From contig JAQSDB010000002.1 in the NCBI GenBank assembly GCA_029945725.1, positions 124,001-188,000 of the forward strand: a stretch of DNA of 64,000 nucleotides. Direction: 5' to 3'. How positions within the stretch are numbered: position 1 is the first letter of the stretch; every line of letters starts with the position of its first letter. Both the position numbers and the translations under genes were made by a program. Source of the DNA: a bacterium. GTDB taxonomy: Bacteria > Pseudomonadota > Gammaproteobacteria > Pseudomonadales > Moraxellaceae. Positions 46,461-57,293 of this stretch are shown here, in pieces. Under the pieces are notes generated by a model that saw only the letters and a program-made list of their open reading frames with translations, was not told the origin of the DNA and searched no databases.

Positions 46461-47926
46461 GGCGTTTGCTGGAGCTCTGGCCTGACATTGGTACCGCACA
46501 TGCGGCAATTTCTGTTTCCGCCCTTGTACTTGACAGCCGTGAAGTGCGTCATGGCTCGCTTTTCATTGCGCTCAAGGGACAGCAACGTGACGCGCGGGAC
46601 TTTATTGCTGAAGTGATTGCCGCTGGTGCGGCGGCAGTATTCGCTGAGCAGGACGAGAAGTGGCCACAGGAAACGGTTGTCAGCGGTATTCCCGTTATTG
46701 TCATTCCGCAGCTGGCAGAACAGGTTGGCGTTATTGCTTCACGTTTCTTTGGTGAACCCTCGGCAAAAATGCATGTACTGGCAGTAACCGGTACCAACGG
46801 GAAAACCAGCGTCGCCAATTTGCTGGCCGGTGCGTTGAGCTATCTTGGAAAAAAATCAGCGGTACTGGGTACGCTGGGTAACGGCATGTATGGTGCGCTG
46901 GAAAAGTCCACACACACCACGCTTGATGCAGGGCGCTTGCAGGCACTGCTGGCGCAGGTTCTGGCGGAGGGTGCTGAATGCACTGCGCTTGAAGCCAGCT
47001 CGCATGGCCTGGTGCAGGGGCGTCTTAACGGTACCCGTATCGAGGTGGCGCTTTTTACCAACCTGACTCGTGATCACCTTGATTACCATGGTGACATGAA
47101 TGCCTATGGTGCGGCCAAGGAACTGCTATTCCGCTGGCCGCATCTCAAGGCCGCTGTGCTGAATGCCGATGATCCTGCTGCGGCGCGCTACCGTGCCGTG
47201 CTGGCCAGCGATGTGCGCTTGCTGAGCTATAGCCAGCATGACAATTGCGGTGCCGATATTTTCGCCCTTGAAATAAATCCTACGCTGACGGGTTTGTCGC
47301 TGCTGATTGCGACCCCCGCTGGTGATTGTGCTTTGCAGCTGCCCTTGCTCGGGCGTTTCAATGTCAGCAATGTGCTGGCCGTGATCGGAGGTTTGCTGGC
47401 GCTGGATATTCCGCTGGGTGATATTGCTGGTGCCCTGCGCCATGCCACGCCCGTGCCGGGGCGCATGGAGAGTTTTCTGGGTGAGCATCCGGCAGTGGTT
47501 GTGGATTATGCACATACACCGGATGCCCTCGAAAAAGCATTAAGCAGTTTGCGCGAGCATGCCGAGGCGAAGCTGATTTGTGTCTTTGGCTGTGGTGGTG
47601 ACAGGGATCGCGGCAAGCGTCCGGAAATGGGTGCTATCGCTGCGCGTCTTGCCGACATTGTTGTTATCACCAGTGATAACCCGCGCTCGGAAGATCCTGA
47701 GTCCATTATCCGTGATATTCAGTCCGGTAGCGGTACCGTGCCGGTAATCGTGGAAATGGACAGGCATCGAGCCATCCGGAAGGCGATCACAATGGCAGGG
47801 CGCAATGACATCGTGCTGGTTGCCGGCAAAGGTCATGAGGACTATCAGGAGATTGCCGGTCTGCGTCATTTGTTCAGTGACGCCCAGGAAGTTCGCGCAG
47901 CAATTGCTGACTGGAGGGCGGTATGA
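46457..47926 (+). CDS. murE: UDP-MurNAc-tripeptide synthetase MurE (meso-DAP type)
   Basis: 489-residue Mur ligase. ATP motif VTGTNGKTSVANLLAG near residue 115; the specificity motif SDNPRSEDP shows the DNPR sequence of meso-diaminopimelate-adding enzymes, so the wall is meso-DAP type. It adds the third residue of the stem peptide in the cytoplasm. Overlaps ftsI and murF by four bases each. Confidence 0.97.
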   Translation: MRRLLELWPDIGTAHAAISVSALVLDSREVRHGSLFIALKGQQRDARDFIAEVIAAGAAAVFAEQDEKWPQETVVSGIPVIVIPQLAEQVGVIASRFFGEPSAKMHVLAVTGTNGKTSVANLLAGALSYLGKKSAVLGTLGNGMYGALEKSTHTTLDAGRLQALLAQVLAEGAECTALEASSHGLVQGRLNGTRIEVALFTNLTRDHLDYHGDMNAYGAAKELLFRWPHLKAAVLNADDPAAARYRAVLASDVRLLSYSQHDNCGADIFALEINPTLTGLSLLIATPAGDCALQLPLLGRFNVSNVLAVIGGLLALDIPLGDIAGALRHATPVPGRMESFLGEHPAVVVDYAHTPDALEKALSSLREHAEAKLICVFGCGGDRDRGKRPEMGAIAARLADIVVITSDNPRSEDPESIIRDIQSGSGTVPVIVEMDRHRAIRKAITMAGRNDIVLVAGKGHEDYQEIAGLRHLFSDAQEVRAAIADWRAV

Positions 47927-49284
47927 AGCTCTCGCATATGGCTTTTTTGCTGCATGCCCGCTTGATCGGTGATGATCGGGATATCACCCGTTTCTCTACA
48001 GATACACGTGCCCTGCAGGGCGGCGAGCTGTTTATTGCGCTGAGCGGTGCGCACTTCAATGGTAATCGTTTTGCTGCAGACGCGGCGGCAAAGGGCGCGA
48101 TAGCGGTGGTGGTGAGTGAGGAGATTGCAGGTCTCGCTGTGCCGCAGTTACTGGTGGAAGACACCCATGATGCGCTGCGCAAGATCGCCCATGCCTGGCG
48201 AGAGCAGTTCGATATTGTCAGTGTGGCCATTACTGGGAGCTCGGGTAAAACCACGACCAAGGAATTGGCCGCCAGTATTTTTTCTGAAACCGGCCCGACG
48301 CTGGCAACGCTGGGTAATAAAAACAACGAGATTGGTGTGCCGCTGACACTGTTTCGTCTGGATGCTACGTATAAATACGGCGTGTTCGAGCTGGGCGCCA
48401 ATCATGTTGGAGAAATTTCCTGTACCAGTCACCTGGTCTCGCCGCAAGCAGCTGTCATTACCAATGTTGGATCTGCGCATCTTGAAGGTTTCGGTAGTCG
48501 CGAAGGCATTGCCACGGCCAAGGGTGAAATATATTCGGGGCTGGTGCCGGGTGGTATCGCCTGCATTAATGCCGATGACGAGTTTGCTTCCTACTGGCAA
48601 GTGCTTTGCAAGAATCGCCAACAATTGAGTTTTTCCACAAAACGGAAGGCGGATGTCTGGGCTGACGATATTCATCAGGCGGATTCCGGCTGCCCAGCCT
48701 TTTCGTTGCATATCGGCGCACGTACTGCCGACATAGAGCTGCAGCTGGTGGGCGTTCATAACGTTGCCAACGCCCTTGCCGCCGCCACACTCGCACATGC
48801 CTGTCATATCCCGCTGGAAAAAATTGCGCTGGGTCTGGCCAAAACGCGGCCTGTCCCCGGGCGTCTTAATGTGCATCTTCTGAGCTCTGCGGACGGGAGC
48901 AGCCGTCGCATTATTGATGATACCTACAACGCCAATCCTTCCTCGATGAAGGCGGCGATAGACGTGCTGGCAGAAATGCCGGGTCGACGTGTACTGGTCA
49001 TTGGTGACATGGGTGAATTGGGCAGGGCCACGGAAGCTGGCCATTCTGAGGTGGGGGAGTACGCGAAAATGAAAAAAATAGACGCACTTTACGCAGTAGG
49101 ACAATACGGAAATTTTACGGCCTCCGCTTTTGGTTCGTCAGCCCGTACTTTTGGTAATCAGCAGTCGCTGATCGAAGAGCTTGAAAAAGAACTGGAAAGT
49201 GTAGTGACGCTGCTGGTTAAAGGGTCGCGCAGTGCGCACATGGAGAATGTAGTGAACGGTTTGCTGGACAAGAAGGAGTCCTGA
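47923..49284 (+). CDS. murF: UDP-MurNAc-tripeptide D-Ala-D-Ala ligase MurF
   Basis: 453-residue Mur ligase with ITGSSGKTTTKELAA (P-loop) near residue 105, TLGNKNNEIGVPLTLFRL and IIDDTYNANPSSMKAAIDVL. It adds D-Ala-D-Ala to complete the UDP-MurNAc-pentapeptide. The ATG overlaps the murE stop; mraY follows after 3 bases. Confidence 0.97.
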   Translation: MKLSHMAFLLHARLIGDDRDITRFSTDTRALQGGELFIALSGAHFNGNRFAADAAAKGAIAVVVSEEIAGLAVPQLLVEDTHDALRKIAHAWREQFDIVSVAITGSSGKTTTKELAASIFSETGPTLATLGNKNNEIGVPLTLFRLDATYKYGVFELGANHVGEISCTSHLVSPQAAVITNVGSAHLEGFGSREGIATAKGEIYSGLVPGGIACINADDEFASYWQVLCKNRQQLSFSTKRKADVWADDIHQADSGCPAFSLHIGARTADIELQLVGVHNVANALAAATLAHACHIPLEKIALGLAKTRPVPGRLNVHLLSSADGSSRRIIDDTYNANPSSMKAAIDVLAEMPGRRVLVIGDMGELGRATEAGHSEVGEYAKMKKIDALYAVGQYGNFTASAFGSSARTFGNQQSLIEELEKELESVVTLLVKGSRSAHMENVVNGLLDKKES

Positions 49285-49287
49285 TTA

Positions 49288-50370
49288 ATGCTGCTCTGGC
49301 TGGCGGAATTTCTCGCGCAGTACAACAAAGGCTTTTTAGTCTTTCATTACCTGACCTTGCGCGCCATTTTGAGCGTGTCGACGGCGCTCGCGCTGTCATT
49401 GTGGTGGGGGCCGTGGATGATTGAAAAGCTGCGATCGCTGAAATTTGGCCAGGCCATTCGCACGGATGGACCACAGTCGCATCTTGCCAAGACCGGAACG
49501 CCAACCATGGGCGGTGCGTTGATTCTGGTTGCCATCTGTGTCAGCACGCTGCTCTGGTCCAATCTTTCCAATCCATATATCTGGGTGGTTCTGGCGGTAA
49601 TGCTGGTATTCGGTCTGGTGGGCTGGGTAGACGACTATCGCAAAGTAGTGGAGAAAAATCCCCGAGGCCTGCCCGGGCGCTGGAAATATCTGTGGCAATC
49701 CATTGCCGGTATGGGCGCGGCAGTTTTTCTTTATCAGTATGCAAAAACGCCGGTTGAAACCAGCCTGATCCTGCCTTTTTTCAAAAGCGTGATTATTCCG
49801 CTTGGCGCGTTTTACATGGTGCTGACTTATTTTGTGATTGTCGGCGCCAGTAATGCGGTCAATCTGACTGATGGCCTTGATGGCCTGGCCATCATGCCTA
49901 CCGTGATGGTGGCAGCGGCTCTTGCCATATTTGCCTATCTCTCCGGCAATATAAAATTCGCGATGTACCTGCATATTCCTTATGTGGCGGGCTCCGGCGA
50001 GCTGATTGTGATTTGCGGATCCATTATAGGTTCCGGTCTCGGGTTCCTCTGGTTTAACGCCTATCCCGCGCAGGTCTTCATGGGTGACGTCGGTGCGCTG
50101 GCACTGGGTGCGGTACTGGGTGTGATTGCGGTCATCGTGCGTCAGGAAATTGTCCTCTTCATCATGGGGGGTGTGTTTGTGATGGAGACCGTGTCGGTCA
50201 TGTTGCAGGTAGGTTCCTTCAAGCTGACCGGCAAACGCATCTTCCGCATGGCGCCCATTCATCATCATTACGAACTCAAGGGCTGGCCCGAGACCAAGGT
50301 GGTGGTTCGTTTCTGGATCATCAGTTTCATGCTCGTGTTGCTGGGCCTCGCTTCCCTGAAAATCCGGTAA
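49288..50370 (+). CDS. mraY: Phospho-MurNAc-pentapeptide transferase MraY
   Basis: 360 residues with ten predicted membrane helices. The Mg2+-binding and catalytic segments are visible: [20 protein letters not shown] and the cytoplasmic [13 protein letters not shown] loop. It attaches the MurNAc-pentapeptide to undecaprenyl phosphate to make lipid I. Confidence 0.97.
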   Translation: MLLWLAEFLAQYNKGFLVFHYLTLRAILSVSTALALSLWWGPWMIEKLRSLKFGQAIRTDGPQSHLAKTGTPTMGGALILVAICVSTLLWSNLSNPYIWVVLAVMLVFGLVGWVDDYRKVVEKNPRGLPGRWKYLWQSIAGMGAAVFLYQYAKTPVETSLILPFFKSVIIPLGAFYMVLTYFVIVGASNAVNLTDGLDGLAIMPTVMVAAALAIFAYLSGNIKFAMYLHIPYVAGSGELIVICGSIIGSGLGFLWFNAYPAQVFMGDVGALALGAVLGVIAVIVRQEIVLFIMGGVFVMETVSVMLQVGSFKLTGKRIFRMAPIHHHYELKGWPETKVVVRFWIISFMLVLLGLASLKIR

Positions 50371-50376
50371 GAAAAA

Positions 50377-51738
50377 ATGTCATTGATACAGCGCGGTGGT
50401 TTGCGGGTGGTGGTCGGTCTGGGCAAGACCGGGCTCTCCTGCGTGCGCTTTTTGAAAGCCCGTGGTTATCCGGTAGCGGTTAACGACACGCGTGAGAATC
50501 CACCAGGTCTGGCTGAGTTGCGCGCCGAGTTTCCGGATGTGCAAGCCAGTCTTGGCAAGCTTGATAAAGACCTGCTGCTGGCTGCAAAAGAAATTGTGAC
50601 CAGCCCCGGAATTTCGGTGAAAGAGCCGGAGCTGGTGACGGCGCGACAGGCTGGCATTCCGGTGGTGGGCGATGTCGATGTTTTCTGTCGTGAAGTAACG
50701 GCGCCCATCGTTGCCATCACCGGTGCCAATGCCAAAAGTACCGTGACCACACTGGTCGGGCTGATGGCGGCCAATGCCGGTATTGATGTCGGCGTCGGCG
50801 GCAATCTGGGTCTGCCGGTGCTGGATATGTTGCGCATGCACGGGGAGCAGGCCCTTTACGTGCTGGAGCTGTCCAGTTTTCAGCTGGAAACCACGCATGC
50901 ACTGAAGGCAGCCGTGGCGGTGGTGCTGAATATCAGCGAAGACCATATGGACCGTTATGCATCCATGCAGGAGTACCACCAGGCCAAGCATCGCATTTTC
51001 AGAAACTGCCAGCGTTATGTGATCAATCGGGATGATGCGCTGACCGTGCCACTGATTGACGACAGTTTGCCAAAAACCAGTTTCGGTTTGAGCGCACCGG
51101 ACTTGAACCAGTTTGGCGTTCTGGTGGAAGCGGGCGAAAAATATCTGGCCCGGGGCAGGGAGAAACTGATGCCGGTGCGTGACATGAAGATTCGTGGCGA
51201 GCACAACGTGGCAAATGTGCTGGCGGCACTGGCACTCGGTGAGGCAGTTAACCTGCCCATGGCGGTGATGCTGAAAACCGTGCGCGAGTTTGCGGGTCTG
51301 CCGCATCGCTGCGAGCTGGTGGCCGAACGTGATGGCGTGGCCTGGTACAACGACTCCAAGGGCACCAATGTGGGCTCGACGCTGGCGGCGCTTAATGGTC
51401 TGGGGGCAGCAATCAGCGGCAAGCTGGTGTTAATCGCCGGTGGCGTGGGCAAGGGCCAGGATTTTTCGCCCTTGTCGGCGCCGCTGGTGAAATACGCGAG
51501 GGCACTGGTGCTGATCGGAGAAGATGCGCCAAAAATTGATGCTGCCGTAGCGGACAGTGTTACCAGAGTCAACGCCACGACACTGCGTGATGCCGTGGAA
51601 AAGGCCAGGGCACTGGCAGGCCGAGGTGATGCGGTGTTGTTGTCGCCGGCTTGTGCCAGTTTCGACATGTTCAAGGGTTACGAAGATCGCGGCCAGCAAT
51701 TTGTGGCCACCGTCAATGCTGTGGTGAATGCGCAATGA
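50377..51738 (+). CDS. murD: UDP-MurNAc-L-alanine:D-glutamate ligase MurD
   Basis: 453-residue Mur ligase. The P-loop reads ITGANAKSTVTTLV, with Ala in place of the more common Gly (GxNGKST); the Lys and Ser/Thr that hold ATP are kept, and I recall the same Ala variant in other Pseudomonadales. The C-terminal WYNDSKGTNVGSTLAAL and GGVGKGQDF motifs are normal. It adds D-Glu to UDP-MurNAc-L-Ala. The stop overlaps the ftsW start. Confidence 0.96.
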   Translation: MSLIQRGGLRVVVGLGKTGLSCVRFLKARGYPVAVNDTRENPPGLAELRAEFPDVQASLGKLDKDLLLAAKEIVTSPGISVKEPELVTARQAGIPVVGDVDVFCREVTAPIVAITGANAKSTVTTLVGLMAANAGIDVGVGGNLGLPVLDMLRMHGEQALYVLELSSFQLETTHALKAAVAVVLNISEDHMDRYASMQEYHQAKHRIFRNCQRYVINRDDALTVPLIDDSLPKTSFGLSAPDLNQFGVLVEAGEKYLARGREKLMPVRDMKIRGEHNVANVLAALALGEAVNLPMAVMLKTVREFAGLPHRCELVAERDGVAWYNDSKGTNVGSTLAALNGLGAAISGKLVLIAGGVGKGQDFSPLSAPLVKYARALVLIGEDAPKIDAAVADSVTRVNATTLRDAVEKARALAGRGDAVLLSPACASFDMFKGYEDRGQQFVATVNAVVNAQ

Positions 51739-52916
51739 AAGCACTGGCCTTGCCGACATTTCCCGGGTTGATGGACGGTGTAACGCCGAGGCATCTGCTC
51801 ATGCTGTCGGCCGGCATTTTGTTCAGCATCGGTTTGATCATGGTGGCATCAGCTTCCATGAGCGTGGCCGAGGCGACATTCGGCAATCCCTTCTATTTTC
51901 TCATCCGCCACCTCATCTACATGATGCTGGGTATGGGCGTCGGCCTGTTTGCCCTGCGCGTCCCGATTGCTACCTGGCAGCGTTTCAGTGGCATCTTGTT
52001 GTTGACGGCTTTTATTTTGCTGGTGCTTGTGCTGATCCCCGGTGTCGGTCGCCGTATCAACGGCAGCATGCGCTGGATTGGTGTGGGGCCGCTGACCCTG
52101 CAGCCTTCGGAGTTGGCGAAGTTCGCGGTGGTTACGTATATGAGCGCTTATCTGCTGCGCCGGCAGGAAGAGGTGCGCAGCAGCTGGTCCGGTTTTATCA
52201 AGCCCATGGCCGTGGTGGGTATTGCCGTGCTGCTCCTGCTGCTGGAGCCGGATTTCGGCGCCAGCATGGTCACCGTGTCTGCCGTACTGGGCATGCTGTT
52301 TCTGGCAGGCACACCCCTGCTGCAGTTTGCCGTGCTGATCAGCGGCGTGCTGGTCATGGGATCGATGGCGGTGATTTTTGAGCCGTATCGCATGAAACGG
52401 CTGCTGGCGTTTACCGATCCCTGGGCCGATCAGTTCAACTCCGGTTATCAGCTGGCGCAGAGCCTGATTGCTTTTGGTCGCGGCGAATGGACAGGTGTTG
52501 GTCTTGGTAAAAGTGTGCAGAAACTTTTCTACCTGCCGGAGGCGCATACCGATTTTGTGTTTGCCGTTTATGCGGAAGAGTTTGGCCTCGTTGGTGTGCT
52601 TTTTGTGATTGGTCTGTTCTGGTTGCTGGTGCGCTCGGCCGTGCGTATTGGTCAGCAGGCAGAGCTGCGTAATCAGATTTATCCGGCTTATCTCGCCTAT
52701 GGCATCGCCCTGATCATCGCCGTGCAGGCTCTGGTGAATATTGGCGTGAATATGGGTTTGTTCCCGACCAAGGGCCTGACCCTGCCGCTGGTGAGTTATG
52801 GCGGCACCAGCCTGCTCATTGTTTTTCTCATGCTCGGTGTCCTGCTGCGAATTGACAGTGAAAATACGAGCGCAGAAGACAATACGCCGGTACCTCGCAA
52901 GGGGGTGCGTCCATGA
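51735..52916 (+). CDS. ftsW: Septal peptidoglycan glycosyltransferase FtsW
   Basis: 393 residues from the ATG at 51735, which overlaps the murD stop (ATGA). SEDS-family protein with about ten membrane helices; motifs include NGSMRWIGVGPLTLQPSELAK (cited by ends) and the C-terminal PTKGLTLPLVSYGGTSLL. With FtsI it polymerises lipid II at the septum. The stop overlaps murG. Confidence 0.96.
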   Translation: MKALALPTFPGLMDGVTPRHLLMLSAGILFSIGLIMVASASMSVAEATFGNPFYFLIRHLIYMMLGMGVGLFALRVPIATWQRFSGILLLTAFILLVLVLIPGVGRRINGSMRWIGVGPLTLQPSELAKFAVVTYMSAYLLRRQEEVRSSWSGFIKPMAVVGIAVLLLLLEPDFGASMVTVSAVLGMLFLAGTPLLQFAVLISGVLVMGSMAVIFEPYRMKRLLAFTDPWADQFNSGYQLAQSLIAFGRGEWTGVGLGKSVQKLFYLPEAHTDFVFAVYAEEFGLVGVLFVIGLFWLLVRSAVRIGQQAELRNQIYPAYLAYGIALIIAVQALVNIGVNMGLFPTKGLTLPLVSYGGTSLLIVFLMLGVLLRIDSENTSAEDNTPVPRKGVRP

Positions 52917-54004
52917 ACATGCCCGTGAGCGAGGTCAAAACCGTGGTGGTCATGGCGGGTGGCACCGGCGGGCATGTTTTCCCGGCGCTTGCTGTGGCGG
53001 AAGGCCTGCGTGCGCGCGGCGTCAGCATTCACTGGCTGGGTACACGTGCCGGTATAGAGGCCGAGCTGGTACCGGCGCGCGGCTTTCCGATTACCTACCT
53101 CGACGTCAGCGGTGTCCGTGGCCAGGGCCTCAGGCGTTTGCTGCTGGCACCTTTCAAGCTGGTGGTGGCGGTGGTTGCTGCCATGAAGCTGCTGAACAGC
53201 GTGCATGCCGATGTGGTCATCGGTCTCGGCGGTTATGTGACCGGGCCAGGTGGTGTGGCCGCACGCCTGCTGGGCAAGCCTTTGCTGATTCATGAACAGA
53301 ATGCGACTGCCGGTTTCACCAACCGCATGCTTTCGCATCTTGCCAATCGCGTCCTCGAAGCTTTTCCGGGCGCTTTTGCTCCGGCCCGGAAAGTGACGTA
53401 CGTGGGCAATCCGGTGCGTCAGGAAATTGCGGCCTTGCCAGTGCCGGCCCTGCGTTATGCCGGCCACGAGGGCGCTCTGCGCATACTGGTGCTGGGCGGC
53501 AGTCAGGGCGCTGTGGCCTTGAATGAACTGGTACCGGAAGCGCTAGCCACGCTGGTGAAAACGCAGGCGCTGCTGATTCGCCATCAGGCAGGAAAGAAGA
53601 ATCTGGAAAAGGCGACGGCAAAATATCGCGCCCTGGGCGTCGAGGCCGAAGTGCTGCCCTTTATTAACGATATGGCCGCGACCTATGACTGGGCCGATCT
53701 GGTGGTATGCCGTGCCGGCGCCCTGACGGTGTCGGAAATTGCGGCAGCCGGTGTGGCTTCCGTGCTGATTCCCTATCCGCATGCAGTGGATGACCACCAG
53801 ACGGAAAACGGGAAATTCCTCAGCGAGGCGGGGGCGGCCAGGCTGTTTCGCCAGCAGGATCTTACGGCTGAAACGCTGGCGGCCGAGCTGCAGCCGCTGC
53901 TGTCGCGCGAAAAACTTTTGCAAATGGCCAGTGCCGCGCGTGCATTGGCCAAGCCTGAAGCCACAGGCACTGTGGTGGCGGCCTGTCTTCGAGGTGGCAA
54001 GTGA
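52913..54004 (+). CDS. murG: UDP-GlcNAc:lipid I transferase MurG
   Basis: 363-residue GT-B glycosyltransferase. N-terminal glycine-rich loop [19 protein letters not shown] (about 13-31) and the donor-site tract [23 protein letters not shown] near residue 265. It acts on the inner face of the membrane to make lipid II. Start overlaps ftsW; stop overlaps murC. Confidence 0.97.
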   Translation: MNMPVSEVKTVVVMAGGTGGHVFPALAVAEGLRARGVSIHWLGTRAGIEAELVPARGFPITYLDVSGVRGQGLRRLLLAPFKLVVAVVAAMKLLNSVHADVVIGLGGYVTGPGGVAARLLGKPLLIHEQNATAGFTNRMLSHLANRVLEAFPGAFAPARKVTYVGNPVRQEIAALPVPALRYAGHEGALRILVLGGSQGAVALNELVPEALATLVKTQALLIRHQAGKKNLEKATAKYRALGVEAEVLPFINDMAATYDWADLVVCRAGALTVSEIAAAGVASVLIPYPHAVDDHQTENGKFLSEAGAARLFRQQDLTAETLAAELQPLLSREKLLQMASAARALAKPEATGTVVAACLRGGK

Positions 54005-55440
54005 TGAGCACAAAACGCTCACGACTGATTGAAATTCCCGAGATGCGTCGTATTCGTCGCATTCACTTTATCGGTATCGGTGGTGCCGGCATGTGCGGTA
54101 TTGCCGAGGTATTGCTGAATCAGGGTTACGAGATTTCCGGTTCTGATCAAAAGGCCGGCAAGACGACGGAGCGCCTGCAGTCCTTTGGCGCCACCGTGTT
54201 TATCGGGCATCAGGCCGCCAATATTCAGGGGGCCGACGTCATCGTGGTGTCCACGGCGATTGATCACGAAAATCCGGAAATTGCCGCCGCACGCGAGCTG
54301 CGCCTGCCGGTTGTGCGGCGCGCTGAAATGCTCGCGGAGCTGATGCGTTATCGCCACGGTATTGCCGTGGCCGGTACCCACGGCAAAACCACGACGACCA
54401 GTCTGCTGGCATCCATCATGGGCGAAGACGGTCGTGATCCGACGTTTGTGATCGGTGGCCTGCTCAATAGTGCAGGCACCAATGCCAAGCTTGGCGCCAG
54501 CCGTTATTTCGTGGCGGAAGCGGATGAAAGCGATGCGTCCTTCCTGCACCTGCAGCCGATGTCATCGATCGTGACCAATATCGATGCCGACCATATGGAC
54601 ACCTATGGCGGCTCTTTCGACAGGCTCAAGCAGACCTTTGTTGAGTTTCTGCACAACCTGCCGTTCTACGGTCTTGCCGTGGTCTGTGGCGATGATCCGG
54701 TGATTCAGGAGATTCTGCCGCAAGTAGCGCGGCCGGTAATTACGTATGGATTGCAGGAAGGCAATGACGTGCGTGCGGTTGATGTGCGCCAGGACGGCTT
54801 GCAGACGCATTTCTCGGTGTTGCGTGCCGGTCTGGAACCGCTGGCCGTCACCCTGAACCTGCCCGGTTTGCACAATGTGCAGAATGCGCTGGCGGCGATT
54901 GCACTGGCGACGGATGAAAAAGTCAGTGATGCCGCCATTGTGCGCGCGCTGGAAAAATTCCAGGGCGTGGGTCGGCGCTTTCAGCAGTTGGGCGAGTTTT
55001 CCCTGGGTGATGGCACGGTGTGTCTGGTGGATGACTACGGTCATCACCCGCGGGAAGTGGATGCCACCATCAAGGCTGCCCGCCAGAGCTTCCCTGATCG
55101 TCGACTGGTGATGCTGTTCCAGCCGCATCGTTATTCGCGTACCCGTGATTGTTTCGAGGATTTTGTGCAGGTGCTGTCCAGCGTCGATGCCCTGCTGTTG
55201 CTGGATGTTTACAGCGCCGGTGAAAAGCCGGTGGCGGGTGCCGACAGCCGCTCCCTGTCACGCAGCATTCGTACGCGCGGCACCATTGATCCGGTGTTTG
55301 TGGAAAAGACGGAAGAGCTTGGCGGGCTGTTGCGGAACGTGCTGCGCCCCGGCGATGTCCTGCTGACGCAGGGTGCCGGTAATGTTGGTGCGATTGCGCA
55401 GGAGCTTGCGCTGCATCACTTGTACCTGAAAACGAATTGA
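54004..55440 (+). CDS. murC: UDP-N-acetylmuramate:L-alanine ligase MurC
   Basis: About 478 residues; the ATG at 54004 overlaps the murG stop and a GTG one codon earlier is also possible. Motifs: [18 protein letters not shown] at the N-terminus, the P-loop [28 protein letters not shown] and [10 protein letters not shown]. It adds the first amino acid, L-Ala, to UDP-MurNAc. Confidence 0.97.
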   Translation: MSTKRSRLIEIPEMRRIRRIHFIGIGGAGMCGIAEVLLNQGYEISGSDQKAGKTTERLQSFGATVFIGHQAANIQGADVIVVSTAIDHENPEIAAARELRLPVVRRAEMLAELMRYRHGIAVAGTHGKTTTTSLLASIMGEDGRDPTFVIGGLLNSAGTNAKLGASRYFVAEADESDASFLHLQPMSSIVTNIDADHMDTYGGSFDRLKQTFVEFLHNLPFYGLAVVCGDDPVIQEILPQVARPVITYGLQEGNDVRAVDVRQDGLQTHFSVLRAGLEPLAVTLNLPGLHNVQNALAAIALATDEKVSDAAIVRALEKFQGVGRRFQQLGEFSLGDGTVCLVDDYGHHPREVDATIKAARQSFPDRRLVMLFQPHRYSRTRDCFEDFVQVLSSVDALLLLDVYSAGEKPVAGADSRSLSRSIRTRGTIDPVFVEKTEELGGLLRNVLRPGDVLLTQGAGNVGAIAQELALHHLYLKTN

Positions 55441-55457
55441 AGAGCTGAGAGACGAAC

Positions 55458-56390
55458 ATGAAAACGGTGATGGATGTGCGACGTTTCGGAAGAGTGGCCG
55501 TGCTGTTTGGCGGTACCTCGGCCGAGCGCCAGATTTCGCTCATCAGCGGTAAAGCCGTGCTGGATGCCTTGCAGGCGGCTGGTGTGGATGCGGTCGCGTT
55601 TGATCCGGCCGAGCGTCCGGTGGCTGAGCTCGCCGCATTTGATCGCGCCTTTATTGTCCTGCATGGCCGTGGTGGTGAAGACGGCACCATGCAGGGCCTG
55701 CTGGAACTGCTGAAAATTCCCTATACCGGCAGTGGCGTACTGGCCTCCGCGCTGGGCATGGACAAGGAACGTACCAAACAGGTCTGGATTGCCTCGGGAT
55801 TGCCGACGCCGAAATACCGTCGTCTGCATGTCGATACGGATTTTGCCAAAGTGGTGGCCGATCTCGGACTGCCGCTGATGATCAAGCCTTCGCATGAAGG
55901 CTCCAGCATCGGCATGTGCAAGGTCATGAAGGCTGAAGAGCTGCCGCAGGGTTATGCCAGCGCCGCTGCCTATGACAGCGAAGTGATTGCCGAGACCTGG
56001 ATTGGTGGTGGTCATGAATACACGGTGGTGATTCTGGGTGATCGGGCGCTGCCGGTGATTCGCATGAAAACCGATCGTGATTTTTACGATTTCGAGGCCA
56101 AGTACCAGGCGCACGACACGCAGTATCTTTGTCCCTGCGGCCTGTCGCCGGAAAAAGAAAAGCAGTTGCAGGCCCTGGCACTGGAAGCCTTTACCGCTGT
56201 GGGCGCCACGGGCTGGGGGCGCATTGATGCCATGCTCGATGAGGCAGGGAATTTCTGGCTGCTGGAAATTAATACCGTGCCGGGCATGACCGATCACTCG
56301 CTGGTGCCGATGGCGGCAAAAGCGGCGGGCCTGAGTTTTACCGATCTGGTGCTCGCGATTCTGGCGCAAACGCTGGAGGTTACCCCCTGA
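55458..56390 (+). CDS. ddlB: D-alanine:D-alanine ligase
   Basis: 310-residue ATP-grasp ligase with [18 protein letters not shown] near the start, the [16 protein letters not shown] loop and the C-terminal [17 protein letters not shown]. It makes the D-Ala-D-Ala dipeptide used by MurF. Its place between murC and ftsQ is the ddlB position. The stop overlaps ftsQ by one base. Confidence 0.97.
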   Translation: MKTVMDVRRFGRVAVLFGGTSAERQISLISGKAVLDALQAAGVDAVAFDPAERPVAELAAFDRAFIVLHGRGGEDGTMQGLLELLKIPYTGSGVLASALGMDKERTKQVWIASGLPTPKYRRLHVDTDFAKVVADLGLPLMIKPSHEGSSIGMCKVMKAEELPQGYASAAAYDSEVIAETWIGGGHEYTVVILGDRALPVIRMKTDRDFYDFEAKYQAHDTQYLCPCGLSPEKEKQLQALALEAFTAVGATGWGRIDAMLDEAGNFWLLEINTVPGMTDHSLVPMAAKAAGLSFTDLVLAILAQTLEVTP

Positions 56391-57178
56391 TGTTGCAAGC
56401 CACGCGCCGCCCCATGGATACCGTTGCCAAAGCCGCCAGTCTGCCGAAATTCGGTGCCGACAAGCTGGGCAATGTGGCGATCCTGTTGCTGATGGTGGTG
56501 GCTGCCGTGGCATTTGCTGCCGGCATGATGCGCATGGTGAGTGTGCTGAAGACGCGCACGCTGATTGCTTCGGTACAGATTGAAGGCGATTTGCGCCATG
56601 CCGAAAGCCAGGTGATTGCTGATCGTGTTGCCCGGGTGGCAAAGGGTAATTACTTCTCGATTGATCTGGCGGCCATCCAGGCGGCCGCGCAGTCGGCCCC
56701 CTGGGTGGACGAGGCACTGGTGAGCCGGCGCTGGCCGGATGGTGTGCGTATACAGGTGCGGGAGAAACAGCCCGTGGCACTGTGGGGTGCCGGCGGCCTG
56801 ATCAGTTCGCGCGGCGACCTGTTTGTGCCGACTACGGCGGTGAATACCACCGACCTGCCGATTCTTTTTGGCCCGGGTAATAAAGGCACCTATGTCATGG
56901 AGCAGTACCGCGCCATGAACAGTATTTTGCGCGGCCTCGGCATGCATATTGTCGAGTTGCAGCTGACTGATCGCATGAGCTGGTTTTTGCGTATGGATAA
57001 CGGCATTCATCTGGTGGTTGACCAGGTTGACACCATCGAAAAGCTGCAACGCTTTGCCTATCTGTATGAGCGTCAGCTAAAGCCGGATGCCGACAATATC
57101 ACCACTATTGATTTGCGTTATCGCAATGGTGTGGCAGTGGGTTGGCGTGTGCAAAAAAACATGAAAGCAGGCGCTTAA
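56390..57178 (+). CDS. ftsQ: Cell division protein FtsQ
   Basis: 262 residues: cytoplasmic tail, one membrane helix (about 25-47), a POTRA domain (about 60-130; ASVQIEGDLRHAESQVI) and the FtsQ/DivIB beta domain. FtsQ anchors FtsL and FtsB at the divisome. The ATG overlaps the ddl stop; GGAGG lies upstream within ddl. Confidence 0.94.
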   Translation: MLQATRRPMDTVAKAASLPKFGADKLGNVAILLLMVVAAVAFAAGMMRMVSVLKTRTLIASVQIEGDLRHAESQVIADRVARVAKGNYFSIDLAAIQAAAQSAPWVDEALVSRRWPDGVRIQVREKQPVALWGAGGLISSRGDLFVPTTAVNTTDLPILFGPGNKGTYVMEQYRAMNSILRGLGMHIVELQLTDRMSWFLRMDNGIHLVVDQVDTIEKLQRFAYLYERQLKPDADNITTIDLRYRNGVAVGWRVQKNMKAGA

Positions 57179-57195
57179 CGTGTGTAGTTGCGACG

Positions 57196-57211
57196 ATAAT
57201 AAATCTATTAT
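57196..57211 (+). promoter_or_regulatory. AT-rich inverted repeat before ftsA
   Basis: ATAATA-AATC-TATTAT, an exact inverted repeat in the otherwise GC-rich 115-base ftsQ-ftsA gap, the largest gap between mraZ and ftsA. It may be part of an internal promoter or operator for ftsA-ftsZ; the boxes around it do not have clear consensus spacing. Confidence 0.3.
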
Positions 57212-57293
57212 GCGAGGCGCTTTTTCTTGATGAAAAGCGTTGTTGGAAAAACCCGGATATTGTGCAGAGCTCGGAAGAGCAGGTAAGGAAGAA

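Noticed and set aside
55416-56780. 454-codon minus-strand frame opposite ddl and ftsQ
   Set aside because: It crosses two certain genes on the other strand and shows no recognisable domain; a GC-rich shadow frame.
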